Source: Tritrichomonas musculus (taxonomy: Eukaryota > Parabasalia > Tritrichomonadida > Tritrichomonadidae). Taken from it: a DNA stretch of 64,000 nucleotides. Positions 19,701 through 26,837 of this stretch are shown here, in pieces (position 1 is the first letter of the stretch; the number at the start of each line of letters is the position of its first letter). The stretch is taken from assembly GCA_039105265.1 (NCBI GenBank), contig JAPFFF010000028.1, forward strand, positions 1,426,001-1,490,000, written 5' to 3'. Both the position numbers and the translations under genes were made by a program. Below the pieces are notes generated by a model. The model saw only the letters and a program-made list of their open reading frames with translations. It did no database searches and was not told where the DNA came from.

Positions 19701-22700
19701 GTTTGGCGTCTTCAGCGTAGAATTTCTGAAGGAACTTCTTGTAGCCAAGCGAGGAAGGAGAGTTGTTGAGAATCTCCAATTCCTCTAGCTTGGCGCGTAT
19801 GAATTTCATCCTTTCATCGTAATGCTCATCGTAAATCAAACCGTCAATTGAGTCCAAGTCACCACTCCCAAGAAGTTGAGAGAACTCCAAAGGAGCCTGT
19901 GACAGAAAGCGAACAAGCTTCTCTTTGATGTCTGCGATGACATTACGTTGAGGTTGATCGAGATCATCATCAGTGATGTGAATGCGGGAATGCAGGAGTT
20001 CAATACCAGCGATGAATTTGGAGGCCGACTTCATCTGAATCGGTGTCTCCAAGGAATGCGGGCGACGAATCTTATCTGAACCTCTCCGTGCCGAACGAAC
20101 GAACTTCCTAATCGACTTCCGTAGAATGAGAATGATTTTCGAAATCATCCCTTCGCAGAGAAGCATTCGGCTGCTCTTTTCCAAAGAGTCAGAGAGGTTA
20201 ATAGCTTCATTATACCAATTGAGAACATCCTTGACTTCACTGTTAAACACTTCTTCGAACTTTTTCCTGTGCTTCGCTAAACGGTCACCCCACAGCTTCG
20301 GGAGGTGCACGAAATCATCATCTTCCTTCATGCACCTCGACTTCCAATTCTCAGCTTTGGACAGGCAACTCTCAATGTCCACGATCGAAGCTGAATTTGA
20401 ATGACCAGGATGTACATCACTTTGAATGACTTCGCCATCACTTGAAGAAGAGACTGAGTGCAAGCGTGCTTCTGGCATTCTCTCATTGGCTGGAATGGAA
20501 CCAGCCTGACGTCTGCGTCGGCGGTTATCCTCTGCACGACGTCGATCTTCCATCACTTGGAGGTCAACAGACTCATCTGACCTCGCCTGCACAGGATTCA
20601 ACCTTTCTTCTTCCTGTAAAATCCTATTTTCCATTCTGACACTTTTTTCTTTGTCAAGGTCAGAATTGGCCTCACGAATCTCATCGTCATCGGTATCGGG
20701 TGAAAACCACTTGGTAGAAATATTCACCTCGAATGATTGCAAACGATGACCTTCAACGTTGGATGCTGGATGAGATCTGTTAGAGTGTTGCTTGACAGTG
20801 ACTTTGTCTTTTCCAATGAAGTCACTGCAAGTTGAACACATCGAACCACGCAGATCATGAAAGACATCCCGTGTTGCAAGTAAACATCTGCATCTTCTAG
20901 CATGCAGGATGTTCATTGCCCAGAAAACACCCACTTCTCTTTTGAGAGCTTCAAGATCCTGATGAGCCGAACCGATATGGCTGCTCAACGAATTCGCCCG
21001 ACTCACAAGATAGTTACAGTCACTCACAGGACAAACGTAAATGGTCCGATAATGTGGAGCATCTGCCGGAAGATGAGGCGAGTCAATCTTCCATCTTAAC
21101 TTACGACCAATTATGTATTCAAAAGCCGCCTGTTCAATTGGAACCCCATTCGTTACATGCAGCGACCTCAGGTGGAATGATAACGAGGCACATGTAGGGA
21201 ACGTTTTGTCGCAACAAGGGCAATAAAACTGCCCAACACCCAACCATCTACACTTCTGATACATCAGAAGGACGATAGGAACATTTACATCAACAACATC
21301 AGCGAAAGGAGACATGTCAATATTACCAACCTGAAGTTGGTCGATGAGCGAGGTCAATTCTGCTTTAGAATTGATTTTGGACAGCTCATCCACAATCCAT
21401 TCAATAGAAATCCTATCGTCCCTTGACGGTGAAGAACATCCATCATTACTACCGTTGCGATCATCATCATCAGAGTGATCGGTGCGTTCTGATTGAGAAC
21501 GCACCTCGGAGAAGTCTTCTGCACCACTAATAGTACTACTCGTACTAGTGGATGAAGTCTGTGTGCCTAATGAATTGCTTCGAGAGTCAGAGGATGAATT
21601 GAATGATGAGTGATCACCTGCGAGAGTAAATAAAGGGACCACCTTCTCATTGAACTCGAAGACGAACTTAGGCACTTCGATGACGGAAGTGATGACTTTC
21701 TCCTTCGTGACTACTTGATGATGATCGATGTGAGCAGTTGACGTGACAACCCGATCGTCGACGCCAACAGCGTGATGAGTGATGTGAGCCGTTGACGTGA
21801 CGGTTTGGTTGTCAACGTCAACGTTGTGGTGAGCGACGTGAGCTGTTGACGTGACAGTCTGATTGTCAACGTCAACAGCATGATGAGCGACGTGAGCTGT
21901 TGACTTGACAATCTGATTGTCAACGTCAACAGTGTGATGAGCGACGTGAGCTGTTGACGTGACAGTCTGATTGTCAACGTCAACAGCATGATGAGCGACG
22001 TGAGCTGTTGACTTGACAATCTGATTGTCAACGTCAACAGCATGATGAGCGACGTGAGCTGTTGACGTGACAATCTGATTGTCAACGTCAACAGCGTGAT
22101 GAGCGACGTGAGCTGTTGACTTGACAATCTGATTGTCAACGTCAACAGCATGATGAGCGACGTGAGCTGTTGACTTGACAATCTGATTGTCAACGTCAAC
22201 AGCGTGATGAGCGACGTGAGCTGTTGACTTGACAGTCTGATTGTCAACGTCAACAGCATGATGAGCGACGTGAGCTGTTGACGTGACAATCTGATTGTCA
22301 ACGTCAACAGCGTGATGAGCGACGTGAGCTGTTGACTTGACAATCTGATTGTCAACGTCAACAGCATGATGAGCGACGTGAGCTGTTGACTTGACAATCT
22401 GATTGTCAACGTCAACAGCGTGATGAGCGACGTGAGCTGTTGACTTGACAATCTGATTGTCAACGTCAACAGTGTGATGAGCGACGTGAGCTGTTGACTT
22501 GACAATCTGATTGTCAACGTCAACAGCATGATGAGCGACGTGAGCTGTTGACTTGACAATCTGATTGTCAACGTCAACAGCGTGATGAGCGACGTGAGCT
22601 GTTGACTTGACAGTCTGATTGTCAACGTCAACAGCGTGATGAGCGACGTGAGCTGTTGACTTGACAGTCTGATTGTCAACGTCAACAGCGTGATGAGCGA

Positions 22701-24102
22701 CGTGAGCTGTTGACTTGACAATCTGATTGTCAACGTCAACAGCGTGATGAGCGACGTGAGCTGTTGACTTGACAGTCTGATTGTCAACGTCAACAGCGTG
22801 ATGAGCGACGTGAGCTGTTGACTTGACAGTCTGATTGTCAACGTCAACAGCGTGATGAGCGACGTGAGCTGTTGACTTGACAATCTGATTGTCAACGTCA
22901 ACAGCGTGATTAGCAACAGATTCAACATTGTGAGTATCAGCACTCACAACATGGTTGTTCTCAAACGTGTTTGAGTCAGCAGGTTGAGAGATGGCACCAG
23001 CTGATTGACTACTAATATTAGCTGCTGAGTTTGGTGAGTAAGAATTAACAATATCACGCGTATCAATGTGCTGCGAAGAAAGGAAATAAAAGTTATTATT
23101 ATTGATGTAACTCCATGACATGTGATGTGAAATGTCGGTGAAGTGAGATGTGTTGCACCCGATGTTGCATGTTCCTGAGAGAAAGAGCGAATTAACGATG
23201 TTGGACACATGCGAAGCAAACGGGGAACATTTTGAGTGAAAATTGAATGGAACCGTTCGAATGCTAGACGAAGGAACGAAAGAATAGGGATCAAAAGCAT
23301 TTAAACGAAGTTCTTCATCCGTTGATGGGATTGCTGGTCGATTCCTGTCGAATTTTGGTTGCTCATCGGAAATGATCAATTGTCCTCGAGCAACCAGAAT
23401 TCCTTCGGATGACTTCTCATTCATATTATAAGCAAGAGGACAACGAGAAATCAATGAAGGATCGCACGTAACAACGATCCATGATGGGTTAGGAACTCCA
23501 TCAGAATTCGACGGGTTATAGTGAACACCCGACTGTAAGAGCACTTCTGTCCCTCTAGAAGGATTATTTGAATTGCAGAAAATAGTTTCAGGTTCCTCAA
23601 TTTCTTCATCGGAAATTGATATTTGATCACTATTATCACTTTTTTCTGAATCTGAATTAATGTGCTTGAAATTGGTCATATCGTCATCAGGACACTTGGA
23701 AAGTGATTGTGAAGCTGGTCCAACCGGCGGGAGCCGCAGCTTCACATCATCACTAGGATATCTGCTAGTATCTTTTTTGCGGGGTGAGATTTGAGTTGCG
23801 TATCTTGTTTTATACGAGGAGTCAAGGTCGTCTAGTAGCGAATTGTCTTTGAAAAAGTCGAACTTATTGAGTTTTGGATGATGGGATATCTGTTCCCTAG
23901 AACAAGGAATCTTAAAACCTCCATCGTATTTGTTATCGGAATTGCAATTGCTGTTGTGAATATGGGTAGGATTGTGACACCTATCGGTCATGATATCTCG
24001 ATTATTAAAAAAATTTTCACCGATTTTTTCCGGAGTGGAATCAAACGAATCAGCATCTTCTGCTGATTCCAAAAATCTACTTTTCGTTGGGTAGATCAAC
24101 AT
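16726..24102 (-). CDS. LINE polyprotein (copy 4, diverged N-terminal half)
   Basis: The ATG at 24100-24102 (MLIYPTKSRFLES) aligns with MLFCTTKPRFSE of the other copies and gives 2458 residues. The frame stays open upstream to a GTG inside the tRNA gene, but that extension would translate tRNA and a T-run and is rejected. The order is diverged Ser/Asn-rich N-terminus, twenty-two 18-residue repeats, diverged linker, three C2H2 fingers with all Cys and His kept, then a C-terminal half nearly identical to the other copies: reverse transcriptase, YADD, CCHC, restriction-like endonuclease, acidic tail. Conservation of the finger residues in diverged DNA argues for selection on target binding. The TCATAT leader motif of the other copies is absent. 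Confidence 0.92.
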   Translation of the reverse strand: MLIYPTKSRFLESAEDADSFDSTPEKIGENFFNNRDIMTDRCHNPTHIHNSNCNSDNKYDGGFKIPCSREQISHHPKLNKFDFFKDNSLLDDLDSSYKTRYATQISPRKKDTSRYPSDDVKLRLPPVGPASQSLSKCPDDDMTNFKHINSDSEKSDNSDQISISDEEIEEPETIFCNSNNPSRGTEVLLQSGVHYNPSNSDGVPNPSWIVVTCDPSLISRCPLAYNMNEKSSEGILVARGQLIISDEQPKFDRNRPAIPSTDEELRLNAFDPYSFVPSSSIRTVPFNFHSKCSPFASHVSNIVNSLFLSGTCNIGCNTSHFTDISHHMSWSYINNNNFYFLSSQHIDTRDIVNSYSPNSAANISSQSAGAISQPADSNTFENNHVVSADTHNVESVANHAVDVDNQIVKSTAHVAHHAVDVDNQTVKSTAHVAHHAVDVDNQTVKSTAHVAHHAVDVDNQIVKSTAHVAHHAVDVDNQTVKSTAHVAHHAVDVDNQTVKSTAHVAHHAVDVDNQIVKSTAHVAHHAVDVDNQIVKSTAHVAHHTVDVDNQIVKSTAHVAHHAVDVDNQIVKSTAHVAHHAVDVDNQIVKSTAHVAHHAVDVDNQIVTSTAHVAHHAVDVDNQTVKSTAHVAHHAVDVDNQIVKSTAHVAHHAVDVDNQIVKSTAHVAHHAVDVDNQIVTSTAHVAHHAVDVDNQIVKSTAHVAHHAVDVDNQTVTSTAHVAHHTVDVDNQIVKSTAHVAHHAVDVDNQTVTSTAHVAHHNVDVDNQTVTSTAHITHHAVGVDDRVVTSTAHIDHHQVVTKEKVITSVIEVPKFVFEFNEKVVPLFTLAGDHSSFNSSSDSRSNSLGTQTSSTSTSSTISGAEDFSEVRSQSERTDHSDDDDRNGSNDGCSSPSRDDRISIEWIVDELSKINSKAELTSLIDQLQVGNIDMSPFADVVDVNVPIVLLMYQKCRWLGVGQFYCPCCDKTFPTCASLSFHLRSLHVTNGVPIEQAAFEYIIGRKLRWKIDSPHLPADAPHYRTIYVCPVSDCNYLVSRANSLSSHIGSAHQDLEALKREVGVFWAMNILHARRCRCLLATRDVFHDLRGSMCSTCSDFIGKDKVTVKQHSNRSHPASNVEGHRLQSFEVNISTKWFSPDTDDDEIREANSDLDKEKSVRMENRILQEEERLNPVQARSDESVDLQVMEDRRRAEDNRRRRRQAGSIPANERMPEARLHSVSSSSDGEVIQSDVHPGHSNSASIVDIESCLSKAENWKSRCMKEDDDFVHLPKLWGDRLAKHRKKFEEVFNSEVKDVLNWYNEAINLSDSLEKSSRMLLCEGMISKIILILRKSIRKFVRSARRGSDKIRRPHSLETPIQMKSASKFIAGIELLHSRIHITDDDLDQPQRNVIADIKEKLVRFLSQAPLEFSQLLGSGDLDSIDGLIYDEHYDERMKFIRAKLEELEILNNSPSSLGYKKFLQKFYAEDAKRTLDWFVLNDDTPECVVPVEDFENVYGSSWSDAAALGDDPDGVYTLQRRISSNNSDELKSLILNEEAILKAVRSRSNLSAVGCDGISNGVWKVGGSVTATIIKNVLCCMLDTGLFPEVLKMNKTVMLFKKGDPDDAHSWRPITITPTIYRMLMCHISRSLQTLNSKHRFISPSQKGFMRIPAGAAEHATVVDEMIHDAARNQKSLYITTIDFSDAFGSVPHKLIKKNLTDIGFDLSFVKTIINSYRDSSTKIISNNRRSNSICFRKGVKQGCPLSPTLFNICIEPLLARLNACKEDGYHWLDSATTVQAYADDIIVFSDSEVGMKNLLSVVEHFCSYAGDMKINCKKCHAFTYIAHNGSRSVLNDNFTIAGGRIDNISIQNNTTYLGLPIACKSSQRKHHVFRRIEDMTKDVIRITGSALRFTQAVDAIKRFVIPKIDYELMANTAPTNCLSRLDELIRGRLSKMIGAAGIPTAWFYTTKNDGGLYIQKLTDRQKALTIRLYIALMESNDKSIRDMVKASDEAEIIFRDATIDLTSPFLHLKVKDNGALDAKRNRGTSNILARCVKALHDANMGLILKDDMFTLKDLNSNVTFDVNTSNVVKHIMKVMSDRYYSDLCQHKMRGHTFTTLKNSPLSNYFMKPNALMADSVVRFAIKARTNTLMTASLAAHRNPQMSNRCTRCGQIETLNHILNGCKRCKHKFTKRHDEVVKVLCKYLTEKKRVIVHCNQSVRGRSNEHITGDSASLRPDVWWWDGDQLKIAEFTIPYGMLSGDDDESTLVIRRREKLNKYQKLVDDCKNQLNCNVSLFVFIVSSLGAIPDDTINELKKVTVTTKDALKLAGRMVAAALRESMILYIDTKIKKRVNDNNEDEDNDNDNGNDYDNDVENVNVLDTDGDDDSNDLNDTSSNVTDGESADDEYNSVNILDDEEWRELIDASADVDRSGPPSELDTTDDETDVLENPGTTPLWNQTQGADPASATEEEGVQHSSSEF
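21724..22911 (-). repeat. 54-bp coding minisatellite, 22 units (copy 4)
   Basis: The longest array, and the most homogeneous, made almost wholly of HHAVDVDNQ(I/T)VKSTAHVA units. It lacks the Ser-type units (HHSVDVDN...) that begin the arrays of copies 1-3. The same near-palindrome occurs in every unit. Confidence 0.95.
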
Positions 24103-24124
24103 ATTTGCAAAATAAAAAAAAAAT

Positions 24125-24198
24125 CTCCTCCCGTGTGGATCGAACACACGACTTCCAGATTAACAGTCTGACACTCTAACCAACTGAGTTAGGGAGGA
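24125..24198 (-). tRNA. tRNA-Asn (GTT), LINE target
   Basis: A 74-base gene with a full cloverleaf: acceptor TCCTCCC/GGGAGGA, discriminator G, D-arm ACTC/GAGT, anticodon stem TCAGA/TCTGG with loop CTGTTAA (anticodon GTT), five-base variable loop AAGTC, and T-arm GTGTG-TTCGATC-CACAC. No intron. An A-box-like TAACTCAGTTGG and a B-box GTTCGATCC are present. Immediately downstream is A then ten T, a strong Pol III terminator, and then the coding leader of LINE copy 4. The gene looks functional despite the insertions, because they lie at or just past its 3' end. Confidence 0.96.
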
Positions 24199-24281
24199 AG
24201 TCTAATATTGAATTTTTATAACTAATTTCATTAACAAATAAAATCGTTATTTTAATAACCGAAAATTTTGATTCAATTGCA

Positions 24282-24340
24282 TAAATTTTAATTCAATTTC
24301 CTAAATTTTAATTCAAATACTAAATTTTAATTCAATTCTG
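24282..24340 (+). repeat. Short tandem repeat between tRNA-Asn and the next gene
   Basis: Three copies of a 19-20-base AT-rich unit (TAAATTTTAATTCAA plus 4-5 bases). The rest of the 24199-24413 gap is AT-rich. It holds one initiator-like TCATT at about 24383 that could serve the downstream gene. Confidence 0.6.
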
Positions 24341-24413
24341 GAATAAGTATTCAAAAATAAAATTAAAATTTTAAACCTTTACTTCATTTTTTTAAATTTT
24401 TGTTCCTCAAACA

Positions 24414-26411
24414 TTGAAACAGATTTCTTTTAAGCAGTTAGTCTCAATTTTCGAACAAAAAGAAATAGAGCTTACAAAAGTTCCAAAATATCTTGTTGAA
24501 CAATATGGTTATGCATGCCTTGCAAACTCATTAATGTTCAAAGAACCTGAAATTCCAAAATATAACTTGAAAATATGTGAATTTTTAAAAAATAAGACAT
24601 TTAAAACGTTAAAATCCTTGGTTTTATATATTAAAAGTTTGCAAAACGACATTGATAAATTGTTCGCAATTTTTTCCTGGGCTGCACTCAATATAAAATA
24701 TGATACAGAATCATTTTTTTCAAACAATCATAAATCAACCAGTTTGGAAGAAGTTTTTGAAACAAAAAAAGCAATTTGCTCTGGTTATTCACTTTTCTAT
24801 CAAGAAATGGCCAAACTCGTTGGAATCGATACAAAAAGAATCATCATCAAAGATTACTCAAACTTTTCCAAAGGATATGGCTATGATCCGCTCATCCAAT
24901 TAGAAAATGTCAAATCAGATCATTCATCAATCTATATCGAAATCGACGGAGTTCCTTTCATTTCAGAACCAACATGGGCCGCAGGCCACATTACTAAAAA
25001 TGACGAATTCGAATGGAATTTTCAGCCAAACTTGTTTCTGATTCCTTTGTACAAGTCTCTGTGCGACCACTTTCCATGCGATGAGAGTCAAAAATTGTTG
25101 AAATTCAATTTCTCTCTTTCAGATTTCCAAAAGTGTGTAGAAATCCACCCATTCAAGAGATGCCTGAAGACGGAATCACATCCATTCGTTAACATCGAGT
25201 GTCCAACCGGCTTTTTGGAACAGACATTCAGCTGCATCGGTCCAGTCGACAGAGTTAGCTATCGTGTCTATTTGAGAGACGAAGAAGGAAAGTTCAATGA
25301 AATGCCAACGAACGGAATTACGAGCTACGAAGTCATCCAAGCAAGCTTACAGAGACAGCATGAACGCTGCAGATTCAAAAGCTACATTTCATTCCAAAAA
25401 GAAGGATTGTATAAAGCCCAAATGTTCATTGATGGAGAAGAATCGGCTGAGTATTTTGTGAACTGTTTGAAAAAGTGCACAAGATCAGTTCCTTTGGTTT
25501 ACAATCCTTTCCATGACTCAAAGTTCATTGCAATCAAGCCAAAGACAATTCACAGCGTTGCCAAAAGTGGAGTTTTGATTAGATTCGCCGTCTCCAAATT
25601 CAGATCAAGCATCTTGTGCACAATCACTAAACTCAACGACGAGGGCAGCTTCAGTGAAGAAGGAGAACAAATTGATTCCAAATACGCACAATACATCAAA
25701 CTTGAAATTCCTTTTGACGAAGAAAGATATGAAGATCAACTTTGCGTCACTTTCCCTTCAAACGGTCGTTACTGCGTTGTTGTTTATCTCCAGAACGATC
25801 GCGGATCTTTCACTTCTTATGCAAGATACTATTTCGACGTCAGCGGCGACAAGTCAGGACCTTTGCCAAAAGCAAATCCAGTTTACTACTTATCAAAAGG
25901 ACGTAAATTCGCGCCAGTAAAAATCATGAATAACGGAAAAGAAGTTTTTGTCAATCCTAGAGAAAGCTGCCATCTTGTTAGAAAACGAAATCAAAAGCTT
26001 CAGTTTGAAACAGAATCATTAAACGATGCACTTTACTTTGAATTACGAAAAGGAAGAGAAACGATCGAATGGCCAAAAGCTGAACAGATTGACAATAATA
26101 AGAGACAAATCAGTTTCACAATTCCTGAAGAATATGGCGAATACCACTTAAAGGGATGGGTCAATGACGAATGCTGCATCGACATCATGTATGTTTATCA
26201 TAATATGAACATCAAAAATGTTTCAGAAGCCGAAGTCAAATTGCTTGAAGAACTAAAGAATAAAGTTGAAAAAGAAACAAAGAAGCCAATCCAAAACACA
26301 AGAAATTCATCAAATTCAGGAACTAACAATGAATCAAAAGCAACAAATCATGCAGTTAAACACGAATTCAATTCATCAGTTGACATCATGACAAATGAAA
26401 CAGCAGATTAA
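24414..26411 (+). CDS. Transglutaminase-like (KY/hillarin-type) protein
   Basis: A 665-codon frame whose residues about 60-200 carry a transglutaminase/cysteine-protease core of the kyphoscoliosis-peptidase kind. AICSGYS carries the candidate catalytic Cys122, DHSSIYIE carries His170, and ISEPTWAAGH has Glu185 where the family usually has Asp. The middle and C-terminal parts look like beta-rich repeats (two stretches around FVNIECPTGFLEQ and FVNPRESCHL), and the tail is Asn/Ser/Lys-rich. KY-type proteins are usually cytoskeletal. No signal peptide or membrane segment is seen. The first codon here is TTG in the context ACATTGAAACAG, with no in-frame ATG upstream. The first in-frame ATG is at 24534 (codon 41). 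Either the start is at 24534, or the original ATG was spoiled by one extra T. The stop overlaps TAAA, which resembles the trichomonad polyadenylation signal. Confidence 0.8.
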   Translation: MKQISFKQLVSIFEQKEIELTKVPKYLVEQYGYACLANSLMFKEPEIPKYNLKICEFLKNKTFKTLKSLVLYIKSLQNDIDKLFAIFSWAALNIKYDTESFFSNNHKSTSLEEVFETKKAICSGYSLFYQEMAKLVGIDTKRIIIKDYSNFSKGYGYDPLIQLENVKSDHSSIYIEIDGVPFISEPTWAAGHITKNDEFEWNFQPNLFLIPLYKSLCDHFPCDESQKLLKFNFSLSDFQKCVEIHPFKRCLKTESHPFVNIECPTGFLEQTFSCIGPVDRVSYRVYLRDEEGKFNEMPTNGITSYEVIQASLQRQHERCRFKSYISFQKEGLYKAQMFIDGEESAEYFVNCLKKCTRSVPLVYNPFHDSKFIAIKPKTIHSVAKSGVLIRFAVSKFRSSILCTITKLNDEGSFSEEGEQIDSKYAQYIKLEIPFDEERYEDQLCVTFPSNGRYCVVVYLQNDRGSFTSYARYYFDVSGDKSGPLPKANPVYYLSKGRKFAPVKIMNNGKEVFVNPRESCHLVRKRNQKLQFETESLNDALYFELRKGRETIEWPKAEQIDNNKRQISFTIPEEYGEYHLKGWVNDECCIDIMYVYHNMNIKNVSEAEVKLLEELKNKVEKETKKPIQNTRNSSNSGTNNESKATNHAVKHEFNSSVDIMTNETAD

Positions 26412-26614
26412 ATGTTTGTTTTTTTGTTAATAAATATATATCGATAATATTGTTTTTATTATTATTATTTATTGTACAAGTGTTTTATAATCTTAATATT
26501 CTATGAGTTTTAACATTACTTAAGAGCTTTTAAGTAATGGAATCCAATTCCAACTAGCCTTGTTTAAAATTTGACGAATTGTTCAAATTGAAAAAAATAA
26601 AAAATCACAAAAAA
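26412..26614. other. AT-rich gap after the transglutaminase-like gene
   Basis: No gene seen. T-runs near its right end (minus strand TTTTTT directly after the tRNA-like sequence) would work as a Pol III terminator for the adjacent tRNA-like locus. Confidence 0.4.
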
Positions 26615-26685
26615 TGCGAAACCTGGGAATCGAACCCAGTTCTTGGACACGGAGGGACCATATGCTACCAATACAACAGTCTCCC
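26615..26685 (-). pseudogene. tRNA-Gly-like sequence (TCC), degenerate
   Basis: Folds as a 71-base tRNA of the Gly type: 7-base D-loop ATTGGTA, 4-base variable loop AGAA, perfect T-arm CTGGG-TTCGATT-CCCAG, 3' acceptor GTTTCGC and discriminator A. The anticodon position reads TCC. The acceptor 5' strand GGGAGAC pairs poorly with GTTTCGC (a G-G and a G-T), base 33 is C instead of the universal T, and the anticodon stem has a T-T mismatch. A T6 run follows. The intact T-arm and terminator favour a recently decayed tRNA-Gly(UCC) gene over chance. Confidence 0.7.
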
Positions 26686-26791
26686 TTGTGATATTTAATA
26701 TAATTCATTACATATTTAATATATATCAAAACTAAAATTTTTTTTAATAAAAACTTTTGAATATTGCCACTCAGTACTAAATCACTATCGG

Positions 26792-26837
26792 TACCCGTAG
26801 TAATATCGACGTTGCAGATTTGCGCCATTTTTATTTT
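26792..26837 (-). repeat. 46-bp inverted duplicate, left copy
   Basis: On the minus strand, AAAATAAAAATGGCGC runs into the start of a frame reading MAQICNVDITTG. The same 46 bases occur on the plus strand at 28939-28984, so the two copies face each other about 2.1 kb apart. After the shared part the left copy stays open for a few dozen codons with no recognisable product. Confidence 0.8.

Larger units (their letters stand above)
16621..24124 (-). mobile_element. tRNA-Asn-targeted R2-like LINE, copy 4 (full length, mosaic)
   Basis: This is a complete 7.5 kb copy lying directly against the intact tRNA-Asn gene. Its 3' half (16621 to about 20394) is nearly identical to copies 1-3. From about 20395 to 21715 and again from 22912 to 24102 it is clearly diverged in DNA while encoding a recognisably homologous protein. 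The minisatellite between those two blocks is again near-identical to the other copies. It is therefore a mosaic of two related element lineages. The switch at 20394 is abrupt. Confidence 0.9.

Noticed and set aside
24103-24147. N-terminal extension of the copy 4 LINE protein from a GTG inside the tRNA gene
   Set aside because: It would translate the tRNA 3' end and a T-run. The ATG at 24100-24102 aligns with the start of the other copies.
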